Source of the DNA: UBA11524 sp034104265
GTDB lineage: Bacteria; Bacillota; Clostridia; Christensenellales; Aristaeellaceae
Assembly: GCA_034104265.1 (NCBI GenBank)
Contig: JAXEEE010000023.1
Span: 15,310 to 79,309 of the forward strand
Direction of reading: 5' to 3'
Length of the DNA: 64,000 nt
In this document: positions 18,698 to 26,699 of the stretch, in pieces
Layout of the letters: the number at the start of each line of letters is the position of its first letter
How positions within the stretch are numbered: the first letter of the stretch is position 1
Position numbers and translations under genes: made by a program
Notes under the pieces: model-generated
Database searches by the model: none
What the model was told of the DNA's origin: nothing
The model's input: the letters and a program-made list of their open reading frames with translations, nothing else

Positions 18698-21133
18698 TCA
18701 GCCCATGACCACCCGGACGTGGGCCGTTTCCCCTTCCGCCAGCACGGGCAGAACATTCCCGGCCATCGTCTGACCGTCCACGGTCACGGCCTTCACGCCC
18801 TTCTCCACGCCCGCGGCGTTGTCCACCTCAATGATGTAGGTGGCTCCGCGATACTGCCGCGTCACCGTGAACCCAGCCAGGTCATGCGGGATGCACGGGT
18901 CGATCTTCAGCCCCTTGAGCGTCGGAATGACGCCCAGGATGTACTGGCTCACGTTCACGAAGGTCCACGCCGCCGTGCCTGTCAGCCAGCTGTTCTTGGC
19001 CTCGCCGTGGGTCGGAGCATCCTTGCCCGCCACCATCTGGCTGTACACGTAGGGCTCCGTCCGGTGCAGGTCGCTGATGTCCTCGATGTACGCCGGGGAC
19101 GTGCGCCGGTACACCTCGAAGGCCCGGTCGCCGTGGCCCACCACGCACTCCGCGCAGCTGATCCACGGGTTGTTGTGGCAGAAAATGCCCGCGTTTTCCT
19201 TGTATCCCGGAGGATAGCTGGAAATTTCGCCCAGCTCCAGCCGGTAGCGGGTGTAGGCGGGCTGGTGCAGCACGATGCCGTAGGGGGTGTCCAGCCGCTC
19301 CTGCACGCTCTGCAGCGCGCGGACGGCCTCGCCCGTCTCCACGCCCACGCCGCCCATGACGCACATGCCCTGGGGCTCGATGAAGATCTGCCCTTCCTCG
19401 CATTCCTGGCCGCCCACCACATGCCCGTAGGCGTCGTAGGCCCGGCGGAACCAGGCTCCGTCCCAGCCCGCGTCCAGGATGGCGCGCTCCATCTGCGCAA
19501 CCTCGTCCTGCACCGTGGTGGCTTCATCAGTCAGGCCCAGCAGGCCGCACAGGTCGGCGTACTCCCTGCCGTACTTGACGAACATGCCCGCGATGAACAC
19601 GCTCTCCGCCACGGGGCCCTCGCTGGGGCCGCTGGTCTGGAAGCTTTCGCCGGGCTCGTCGCTGAAGCAGTTCAGGTTCAGGCAGTCGTTCCAGTCCGCC
19701 CGGCCGATGAGGGGCAGCCGGTGCGGGCCCTTGTGGGTGACGGTGTAGTTGAAGCTGCGGCGCAGGTGCTCCATCAGCGGGGCGGTGTTGTTTTGGTCGC
19801 AGTCGAAGGCCACCTGCTCCTGCAGGATGGACGTATCGCCCGTTTCCCGCACGTACGCGCTTACGGCGGCAATGAGCCACAGGGGGTCGTCATTGAAGCC
19901 GCCGCCGATGTCGGCGTTGCCCTTCTTGGTCAGGGGCTGGTACTGATGGTAGCTGCTGCCGTCGGCAAACTGCGTGGCGGCGATGTCCAGGATGCGCTCC
20001 CGGGCCCGCTCGGGGATCAGGTGGACAAAGCCCAGCAGATCCTGGCAGGAGTCCCGGAAGCCCATGCCCCGCCCCGTGCCGCTCTCGTAGTAGCTGGCGC
20101 TGCGGCTCATGTTGAAGGTGACCATGCACTGGTACTGGTGCCAGACATTGACCATGCGGCTGAGCTTCTCGTCGCCGCAGGCCAGGGAGAACCGGGACAG
20201 AAGCCCGTCCCAGTATTCCCGCAGGGCAGACAGGGCGGCGTCCACCTGCTCGTCGGTGCTGTAGCGGCTGAGCAGCGCGTGGGCGCGGGTCTTGTTGATG
20301 ACCCCCGGCGCGGCCCACTTGTCCTCCCGGTTGTTTTCCACGAAGCCCAGGACGAAAATCAGGCTGCGCTGTTCGCCGGGCTGCAGGGTGATATTGAACT
20401 GATGCACGCCCACCGGCGACCAGCCATGGGCGATGCTATTGGTGCAGGCGCCCTGCTCCACCACCTGGGGATTGGCCGGGCCCCGGTACGCGCCCAGGAA
20501 GGCGTCCCGGCTGGTGTCGAAGCCGTCGGGAACCTGATTGGCGGCAAAGACGGTGTAGTGCCGGCGGCGCTCCCTGTATTCGGTCTTGTGGTAGATGGCG
20601 CCGTCCTCCACCTCCACCTCGCCGGTGGAGTAGTTGCGCTGGAAGTTGTTGGCGTCATCGACGGCGTTGTACAGACAGAACTCCACGTAGCTGAACAGCT
20701 GGAGGCTGTGGGGCGCGGCGTCCTCATTGGCGAGGGTCAGGCGGATGACCTCGGCGTTGTCGCCAATGGGCACGAACATCTCCTGTGCGGCGCGGACGCC
20801 GTTCTTTTTGCCCTCGATGACGGTGTAGCCCATGCCGTGGCGGCAGGTGTAGCTGTCCAGCTCCGTCTGGACGGGCTGCCAGCCGGGGTTCCAGACCACG
20901 CCTTCATCCTTGATGTAGAAGCGGTGGCCCTCGCTGTCGGCGGGGGTGTTGTTGTAGCGGTAGCGGGTCAGGCGCAGCAGCTTGGCATCCCGGCAGAAGC
21001 TGTAGCCCCCGGCGGTGTTGGAAATCAGGCTGAAGAAGTTCTCGCAGCCCAGGTAGTTGATCCACGGCAGCGGCGTGCGCGGCGTGGTGATCACGTATTC
21101 CCTCCTGGCGTCGTCGAAATATCCGTAGCGCAT
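18698..21133 (-). CDS. cellobiose phosphorylase (GH94)
   Basis: An 811-residue cytoplasmic enzyme, the same length as I recall for the Clostridium thermocellum cellobiose phosphorylase, with close similarity from the start (MRYGYFDDARREYVITTPRT) through GRGMGFRDSCQDLLGF to the end. The catalytic acid aspartate lies in GRADWNDCLNLN near residue 481. It splits cellobiose with phosphate into glucose 1-phosphate and glucose, saving ATP. ATG 21133 follows AAGGAGGAA. It diverges from a LacI regulator and sugar importer, so the module probably imports and phosphorolyses cellobiose. Confidence 0.95.
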   Translation of the reverse strand: MRYGYFDDARREYVITTPRTPLPWINYLGCENFFSLISNTAGGYSFCRDAKLLRLTRYRYNNTPADSEGHRFYIKDEGVVWNPGWQPVQTELDSYTCRHGMGYTVIEGKKNGVRAAQEMFVPIGDNAEVIRLTLANEDAAPHSLQLFSYVEFCLYNAVDDANNFQRNYSTGEVEVEDGAIYHKTEYRERRRHYTVFAANQVPDGFDTSRDAFLGAYRGPANPQVVEQGACTNSIAHGWSPVGVHQFNITLQPGEQRSLIFVLGFVENNREDKWAAPGVINKTRAHALLSRYSTDEQVDAALSALREYWDGLLSRFSLACGDEKLSRMVNVWHQYQCMVTFNMSRSASYYESGTGRGMGFRDSCQDLLGFVHLIPERARERILDIAATQFADGSSYHQYQPLTKKGNADIGGGFNDDPLWLIAAVSAYVRETGDTSILQEQVAFDCDQNNTAPLMEHLRRSFNYTVTHKGPHRLPLIGRADWNDCLNLNCFSDEPGESFQTSGPSEGPVAESVFIAGMFVKYGREYADLCGLLGLTDEATTVQDEVAQMERAILDAGWDGAWFRRAYDAYGHVVGGQECEEGQIFIEPQGMCVMGGVGVETGEAVRALQSVQERLDTPYGIVLHQPAYTRYRLELGEISSYPPGYKENAGIFCHNNPWISCAECVVGHGDRAFEVYRRTSPAYIEDISDLHRTEPYVYSQMVAGKDAPTHGEAKNSWLTGTAAWTFVNVSQYILGVIPTLKGLKIDPCIPHDLAGFTVTRQYRGATYIIEVDNAAGVEKGVKAVTVDGQTMAGNVLPVLAEGETAHVRVVMG

Positions 21134-21322
21134 GGGTGGTTCCTCCTTATCGAACTGGCCATATAAACCAAAATAAACCCATATGCTGAAAAATTCAACC
21201 CCCAAAATAAAGTTCTTCCCAACGGGCCTGTCAAGGGCGCCGCATCCGCCCCTGACGGCAGGCGCGAAGCATGGCCGATCCGGGCGTTCCGAAAATTTTT
21301 CTAAAAAGTTTCGCCGAAACCC

Positions 21323-21351
21323 TTGCAAAACGGCCAAAGGTGCACTATACT
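21323..21351 (+). promoter_or_regulatory. promoter of the LacI gene
   Basis: TTGCAA (21323-21328), a 17-bp spacer and TATACT (21346-21351). On the opposite strand TTGAAT-17-TATTTT near 21183-21215 is a weaker candidate for the divergent GH94 gene. Confidence 0.65.
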
Positions 21352-21361
21352 ATACACAACG

Positions 21362-21371
21362 AAATCGATTT
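21362..21371. promoter_or_regulatory. candidate LacI-type operator
   Basis: A perfect palindrome AAATCGATTT with a central CG, as in LacI/GalR operators, 10 bp after the -10 box at the predicted transcription start of the lacI-like gene. Repression by its own product is inferred. Confidence 0.45.
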
Positions 21372-21404
21372 AGTTGCAGCAGACGCTGAGCAGGAGCAGA
21401 AACT

Positions 21405-22427
21405 ATGGCTGTCACCATCAAGGATGTATCTGCCCGGTGCGGTTTGTCGGTTTCTACGGTCAGCAAGGCGTTCAACGACTATTCGGACATCAGCGCCAAG
21501 ACACGGGAGCTGGTGCATCGTACCGCCCGGGAGATCGGCTACTACCCCAACGCCATTGCCCGAACCCTCAAGACCAACCGCTCCTATAACCTGGGCGTGC
21601 TGTTCAATGACGAGCGGCAATCCGGTCTGACCCACGCGTTCTTCGCATCCCTCCTCAACGCCTTCAAGCGGGAAAGCGAGCGGCAGGGCTACGATATCAC
21701 CTTTATCAACCACCACATTGCCCGCACGGGCATGACCTACCTGGAGCACTGCCGGTACCGCAATGTGGACGGCGTTTTCATCGCCTGTGTGGACTTCGGC
21801 ATCTCTGAGGTGCTGGAGCTGGGCGCCAGCGACATTCCCTGCGTGACGGCGGATCATGTGTACGCCGGGCGCAGCGCCGTCATCAGCGACAACGAGCAGG
21901 GCATGCGCCAGCTGACGGAGCGGGCCATCGCCCTGGGACACCGGCGCATCGCCATGATCTGCGGCGACCCCTCCATGGTCACCGACAGCCGGGTGAACGG
22001 CTTCCTCCGCACGATGGAGCAGGCGGGCCTGCCCGTCCCGGAGGGCTACCTGGTCAAGTCCCTGTACGACACGCCCACCGTGGCCCGGGAGGCTACGCTG
22101 GCGCTGCTGGCGAGGGCGGACCGTCCCAGCTGCATCTTCCTGCCGGACGACCACTGCTGTCTGGGCGCGCTGCAGGCGGCCCGGGAAATGGGGCTGCGGG
22201 TGCCGGAGGATCTGTCCATCGCGGGGTATGACGGCATTGCCATCGGCCAGCACATTCGCCCCAAGCTGACCACCATCCGCCAGGACACGGAGGTCATGGG
22301 CGCGGAGGCCGCCCGGCTGCTGATCGGCCGGGTGGAGGATCCCGCCTTCCCCTTCAGCGTCATGCAGGTGCCGGTGGCCCTGGTGCCGGGCGAAAGCCTG
22401 GGCCGCGTGCCCGAGGGCACCGTCTGA
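21405..22427 (+). CDS. LacI-family transcriptional regulator (cellobiose module)
   Basis: A 340-residue regulator. The N-terminal helix-turn-helix reads VTIKDVSARCGLSVSTVSKA with the hinge region up to RTLKTNRSYNLGVL. A periplasmic-binding-protein-like effector domain follows, including GYDGIAIG near residue 270 and a typical C-terminal LLIGRVEDP. It lies between GH94 (divergent) and a sugar importer (same strand), so it probably represses both in the absence of cellobiose or its derivative. Confidence 0.93.
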   Translation: MAVTIKDVSARCGLSVSTVSKAFNDYSDISAKTRELVHRTAREIGYYPNAIARTLKTNRSYNLGVLFNDERQSGLTHAFFASLLNAFKRESERQGYDITFINHHIARTGMTYLEHCRYRNVDGVFIACVDFGISEVLELGASDIPCVTADHVYAGRSAVISDNEQGMRQLTERAIALGHRRIAMICGDPSMVTDSRVNGFLRTMEQAGLPVPEGYLVKSLYDTPTVAREATLALLARADRPSCIFLPDDHCCLGALQAAREMGLRVPEDLSIAGYDGIAIGQHIRPKLTTIRQDTEVMGAEAARLLIGRVEDPAFPFSVMQVPVALVPGESLGRVPEGTV

Positions 22428-22518
22428 TTTCCACCTTCCCTTCGTCCATGGCAGCGCTTGATGTGCGCTGTTGGAGAAATAGCGGCATGAGCCGCAACAA
22501 AAAGGAGGACCCCATCCT

Positions 22519-23862
22519 ATGAAGAAGTTTGCCTGCTTCCTGCTCTGCCTGGCCATGCTGTGCACCTGCATCAGCGCCTTCGCCGCCACCGACGTGGCCG
22601 TGAACGACCTGGCCTACAAGGGCACCCTGTCCGTGATGCACTTCTCCACCTCTGAGGAGTCTGAGGGCAACGGCGGTTCCGACGGCTTCCGTACCGTCAT
22701 CGCTGCCTGGGACGCCGCGCATCCCGACATTGAGCTGAACCAGAACGTCATCGCCAATGCTGAGTACAAGACCAAGATCGCCGCGCTGGCCGCCGCCAAT
22801 GACCTGCCCGACGTGTTCCTGCTCCAGGGCATGAACACCATCGCCTGGTCCGAGCAGAACCTGGTGCTGGATCTGACCGACATCATCGCCGGCAGCCCCT
22901 ACTATGCGGACTACAGCACCTCCCTCTTCACCCCCTTCTCCTGGAATGGCAAGATCTACGGCTATCCCGCGCTGACCGGCGGCACCTGCACCGTGGTGAT
23001 CTACGACAAGGCCATGTGGAAGGAAGCCGGCTACGACGCCTTCCCCACCACCTGGGACGAGGTTGAGAAGGCTGCTGAGTACTTCAACGGTCAGGGTATC
23101 GTCACCGTGGCCTTCGGCAACGGCGGCCAGTGGCAGATGAACTCCGACTTCGTGTCCACCCTGGGCAACCGCTACACCGGCCCCGAATGGTTCAACAGCA
23201 TGATCAACAAGGGCGGCGCCGCCTTCACCGATGCTGAGTTCGTGGCCTGCCTGAAGGAGACCCAGCGTCTGTTCTGCGAGACCAAGATCTTCAACAGCAA
23301 CTTCAACACCGTCACCAACGAGGACGCCCGCGAGTACTACATCGCCGGCCAGGCTGCGGCCTTCATCGGCGGCAACTGGGACGAGAGCTACATCGCCGCG
23401 ACCCTGAAGGATGCCGACGAGGAGAAGTGGGCCAACATCGGCTTCGCCGTGCTGCCCCAGCCCGCTGACGCCACCAAGGCTCCCACCTCCCAGAACATCG
23501 GCGTGGGCTACGCCGTGGCCATCAACCCCAAGGTTGCCGAGGATCCCGACAAGCTGGCTGCCGCCATCGACCTGGCCCAGGAGCTGACCGGCCCCGCCTT
23601 CTCCACCTACGTGGCTGAGAACTACGCCCTGGGCGGCCTGACCGCTGCCGGCGAGGTTGACCTGTCCAAGTTCGACCAGATCACCCAGGACTTCTACACC
23701 TGGTCCTATGTGGACACCGAAGCCTGCGAGATCTACGACTCCTACATCAACTCCGCTGTGTGGGGCGTGTTCAACCAGGATCTGCAGGCCATGCTCAACG
23801 GCGACAAGACCCCCGAGGAAGTTGCCCAGAACGCTCAGGCTGCCTACGAGGCCAACTACTGA
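22519..23862 (+). CDS. extracellular sugar-binding protein, probable cellobiose/cellodextrin importer
   Basis: A 447-residue family 1 solute-binding protein. The signal peptide MKKFACFLLCLAMLCTCISA ends AFA-ATD; its cysteines are not in a lipobox. The PDVFLLQGMN and FPTTWDEVEK motifs are typical of MalE-like sugar binders. RBS AAAAAGGAGG precedes ATG 22519. First gene of the importer; a strong hairpin then separates it from the two permeases, which would allow more binding protein than channel. The substrate is inferred from the adjacent cellobiose phosphorylase. Confidence 0.9.
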   Translation: MKKFACFLLCLAMLCTCISAFAATDVAVNDLAYKGTLSVMHFSTSEESEGNGGSDGFRTVIAAWDAAHPDIELNQNVIANAEYKTKIAALAAANDLPDVFLLQGMNTIAWSEQNLVLDLTDIIAGSPYYADYSTSLFTPFSWNGKIYGYPALTGGTCTVVIYDKAMWKEAGYDAFPTTWDEVEKAAEYFNGQGIVTVAFGNGGQWQMNSDFVSTLGNRYTGPEWFNSMINKGGAAFTDAEFVACLKETQRLFCETKIFNSNFNTVTNEDAREYYIAGQAAAFIGGNWDESYIAATLKDADEEKWANIGFAVLPQPADATKAPTSQNIGVGYAVAINPKVAEDPDKLAAAIDLAQELTGPAFSTYVAENYALGGLTAAGEVDLSKFDQITQDFYTWSYVDTEACEIYDSYINSAVWGVFNQDLQAMLNGDKTPEEVAQNAQAAYEANY

Positions 23863-23908
23863 TCCTGCATACGGCTGCCTGACCTCATCGTCTGTCAGCT
23901 GACATGAG

Positions 23909-23946
23909 GGGCCGTTCCGTCGGTGCATCCGGCGGAACGGCCCTTT
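23909..23946 (+). terminator. intercistronic hairpin after the binding-protein gene
   Basis: An 11-bp stem GGGCCGTTCCG/CGGAACGGCCC followed by TTT. With a short T-tract it may be a partial terminator or an mRNA-stabilising stem between the binding-protein and permease genes. Confidence 0.7.
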
Positions 23947-24001
23947 CCAAAATCAGCGATACCATCCGAGCTGAAAAGCGGGCGGAAAGCGAGGAAATGC
24001 C

Positions 24002-24901
24002 ATGCTCCACTCCATCAAGCCCAGGAACCGGACCATCCTCATGTATCTACTCATCCCGGTGGTCATCTTTGTCTTCACTGTTTTTTACCCGCTGTGCCGC
24101 GCCGTCATCTACAGCTTCTATGAGTGGAAGGGCGGCCCCAACATGACCTTCAACGGGCTGGCCAACTACCGCCAGCTCTTCGCCGACGGGGTGTTCTGGC
24201 AGGCCTTCTGGCACAACATCTACCTGGTGCTGGTGTGCATTGTCGGGCAGATGGGCCTGGCCTTCATCCTGGTGATGTTCGCCAACTCCCGGCTGACCCA
24301 CGCCAAGGGCGTCCACCGCACCTTCGGCTTCTTCCCCAGCACCATTTCCGCCGTGTGCATCGGCATGATCTGGAACATCCTCTACCTGCAGGACGGCCTG
24401 CTCAACACCGTGCTGAACCGGCTGGGCCTCATCCAGGGCAACTGGATGAGCTGGCCCAACTGGCTGGGCTCCGGCAATGTGATGCTGGCGGTTTCCATCC
24501 CGCTGGTGTGGCAGTACATCGGCTATTACATGGTGATCATGTTCTCCGCCATTGCCGGCATTGACAGCGAAATCTTTGAGAGCGCGGAGATCGACGGCGC
24601 CAACGGCTTCCAGAAGGCCGTGCGGATCACCCTGCCCCTCATCAAGAATACCATCCTGGTCTGCCTGACGCTGTGCATCGCCGGCAACATGAAGGCCTTC
24701 GACAACATTTATGTCATGACCTCCGGCGGCCCGGGCACCTCCTCCATGGTTATGGCCATGTACGGCTACAACACGTCCTTCCGCGATTCCAACCTGGGCT
24801 ACGGCAGCACCATTTCCGTGGCCATCTTCGTCCTGTCCCTGGCGGTCATCGGCGGCTCCCAGTGGCTGGTCAAGCGCGCTACGAAGGGGGTTGAGCTTTG
24901 A
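24002..24901 (+). CDS. sugar ABC transporter permease, MalF/UgpA type
   Basis: A 299-residue permease with six helices. The EAA loop IFESAEIDGANGFQKAVRIT is near residues 190-210, followed by a glycine-rich TSGGPGTSS typical of MalF-like subunits. ATG 24002 has GCGAGGAAA upstream. The stop TGA overlaps the next ATG by one base, indicating coupled translation with the MalG-type partner. Confidence 0.93.
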   Translation: MLHSIKPRNRTILMYLLIPVVIFVFTVFYPLCRAVIYSFYEWKGGPNMTFNGLANYRQLFADGVFWQAFWHNIYLVLVCIVGQMGLAFILVMFANSRLTHAKGVHRTFGFFPSTISAVCIGMIWNILYLQDGLLNTVLNRLGLIQGNWMSWPNWLGSGNVMLAVSIPLVWQYIGYYMVIMFSAIAGIDSEIFESAEIDGANGFQKAVRITLPLIKNTILVCLTLCIAGNMKAFDNIYVMTSGGPGTSSMVMAMYGYNTSFRDSNLGYGSTISVAIFVLSLAVIGGSQWLVKRATKGVEL

Positions 24902-25797
24902 TGATCCGTCTCACCGCCAAGCGTCCTCCCCGGCAGAAGAAGCATCTGTCGCCCTCCGCCCGCGTCGGCAGCATCCTCATGGACGCGGTGCTGTGGATTT
25001 TCTCCCTGAGCTGCATTTTCCCGCTGGTCTGGATGGCCTACAACTCCCTGAAGGTCAAGCGCGTCTTTAACGCCGACAAGCTGTCCATCCCCGGGCTGTT
25101 CGGCGCGGCCGCACCCACCCTGGACAACTACACCCGCATCCTCACCAACCCGGACTACCACCTGTTCGAGTCCATGTGGAACTCCGTGCGCACCACGGCC
25201 ATCAGCATCCTGGGCATTGTGCTGTTCTCCTTCATCGTGGGCTACATTCTCTCCCGCATCAAGGGCAAGTGGAACCGCCCGCTGTACCTGCTGTTCCTCT
25301 CCGGCATGCTGATCCCCATCCACTCCCTGCTGGTGCCCATCTACGTCGTGTTCAAGGAGATGAACATGACCAACCAGTGGTTCACGCTGCTTCTGCCCTA
25401 CATCAGCTTCGGCATGCCCATGGGCATCTTCCTGGTGGAAGGGTATGTCAAGGGCATCCCCGTCTCCCTGGAGGAGGCCGCAGCCATCGACGGCTCCAGC
25501 TTCTCCCGCTCCATGTGGAGCATCATCATGCCCATGTGCAAGCCCATCCTGGTGACGGTCGCCATCATCCAGGTGTTCAGCTGCTGGAACGAGTTCTCCT
25601 TCGCCCTGGTGCTGATCGAGAACGTCCACCTACAGACCGTCCCCCTGGCGCTGACGCAGTTCAAGGGCCAGTTCGGCTCGGACTATCCCAAGCAGATGGC
25701 CGCCATGCTCATCACCATGATGCCCATTGTGATCATCTACTTCATCTTCAGCAAGCAGATCATCCAGGGCATGGTCGCAGGCGCGGTCAAGGGCTGA
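24901..25797 (+). CDS. sugar ABC transporter permease, MalG/UgpE type
   Basis: A 298-residue permease; EAA loop SLEEAAAIDGSSFSRSMWSI near residues 195-215, C-terminus IIQGMVAGAVKG as in MalG-like proteins. I chose ATG 24901 (TGATG overlap with the previous gene, AAGGGGG upstream) rather than the TTG one codon earlier. Last gene of the cellobiose module; no ATPase gene follows. Confidence 0.93.
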   Translation: MIRLTAKRPPRQKKHLSPSARVGSILMDAVLWIFSLSCIFPLVWMAYNSLKVKRVFNADKLSIPGLFGAAAPTLDNYTRILTNPDYHLFESMWNSVRTTAISILGIVLFSFIVGYILSRIKGKWNRPLYLLFLSGMLIPIHSLLVPIYVVFKEMNMTNQWFTLLLPYISFGMPMGIFLVEGYVKGIPVSLEEAAAIDGSSFSRSMWSIIMPMCKPILVTVAIIQVFSCWNEFSFALVLIENVHLQTVPLALTQFKGQFGSDYPKQMAAMLITMMPIVIIYFIFSKQIIQGMVAGAVKG

Positions 25798-25819
25798 TTT
25801 TTCCCGCAGACAGTACGCG

Positions 25820-25859
25820 GCAAAACGCCGGAGGGAATGACTTCCTTCCGGCGTTTTGC
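25820..25859. terminator. terminator of the cellobiose importer operon
   Basis: A stem of about 16 bp, GCAAAACGCCGGAGGGAA with TTCCTTCCGGCGTTTTGC, around a four-base loop 23 bp after the MalG-type stop; the U-rich arm is within the stem. Confidence 0.85.
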
Positions 25860-25886
25860 TATCCCCGGTGTTCTCTCATCCTCCGT

Positions 25887-25915
25887 TTGACACATGCTGC
25901 ACCGTGCGGTATCAT
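25887..25915 (+). promoter_or_regulatory. promoter of the two-helix membrane protein gene
   Basis: Consensus TTGACA (25887-25892), exactly 17 bp, TATCAT (25910-25915), 28 bp before the start codon. Confidence 0.75.
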
Positions 25916-25942
25916 GACAGTATGCACAAAGGAGGGACTGCC

Positions 25943-26548
25943 ATGGCCGGACATCTTTCGCCCCGGGAACGCCGGGAGCAGCTGAAGCGCACCGTTCGCG
26001 ATCAGGCGTGCCTGCGGACGCTGCGCCGCTATCTGGATGAGGAATACATGAATGATGAGGGCGTCGGGGTGATTGACGTGTGCCTGTACGAGGGGCTGGA
26101 GCTGTACGATCCCCTCTCCTGCGGGCGGCAGCGGGAGCTGAACTCGGAGATTTACGACTTCATCGGGCAGAAGGCCAACCTTCTCCCCGCCCTGGTGCCG
26201 CTGAGGATCTGCTTCCACGGGCGCGTTCCCCCGGAGGATCAGGAGCAGATCCGCCGCCTGATGGCGGAGCATTACAGCATCGAGCTGCAGGACAGGATGT
26301 GGGATCTGCGCAGCAACCGCCACAAGCTGACCGGCATGGTGGCGGTGGGGGTTGTGTTCCTGTCGCTGTACTTCTTCTTTGCCCTGCGTGAGGATGACGG
26401 GCTGTTCCTGGAGCTGCTGAGCGTCATCGGCTCCTTCGCGCTGTGGGAGGCGGCGGATTGCTTCCTGCTGGAGCGGCGTTCCATCCACCGCGATATGATG
26501 AACATTGCCCAGCACATGACCCAGGAGGTCGTTTTCCTGGATGAATGA
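25943..26548 (+). CDS. conserved-looking membrane protein with two helices, function unknown
   Basis: A 201-residue protein. Residues 1-135 are charged and soluble (starting MAGHLSPRERREQLKRTVRD), then two hydrophobic helices (about 137-155 and 162-178) joined by a short acidic loop, then a short charged tail. No family is recognised. ATG 25943 has AGGAGGG upstream; the gene has its own promoter and terminator and so is a one-gene unit, unrelated in layout to the sugar loci. It could be a membrane-tethered regulatory or stress protein; that is a guess. Confidence 0.8.
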   Translation: MAGHLSPRERREQLKRTVRDQACLRTLRRYLDEEYMNDEGVGVIDVCLYEGLELYDPLSCGRQRELNSEIYDFIGQKANLLPALVPLRICFHGRVPPEDQEQIRRLMAEHYSIELQDRMWDLRSNRHKLTGMVAVGVVFLSLYFFFALREDDGLFLELLSVIGSFALWEAADCFLLERRSIHRDMMNIAQHMTQEVVFLDE

Positions 26549-26586
26549 CGCAGCCGCTCCCCGTTCAGGCCTGCGCTGAACAGAAC

Positions 26587-26650
26587 AAAAGCCTGCACCC
26601 CGCGGCTGACTGCTCGCATGGAGCATGCCGCAAGGGGCGCAGGCTTTTTT
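26587..26650. terminator. bidirectional terminator between the membrane protein and GH78 genes
   Basis: A long stem AAAGCCTGC-A-CCCC-GCGGC pairing with GCCGC-AA-GGGGC-GCAGGCTTTTTT; T-run on the plus strand and AAAA/TTTT on the other. It serves two convergent genes. Confidence 0.85.
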
Positions 26651-26699
26651 CTGCCTGAATGAACAGGCTGACCTTTATTGCTTGCTTCCGGGACAATGT

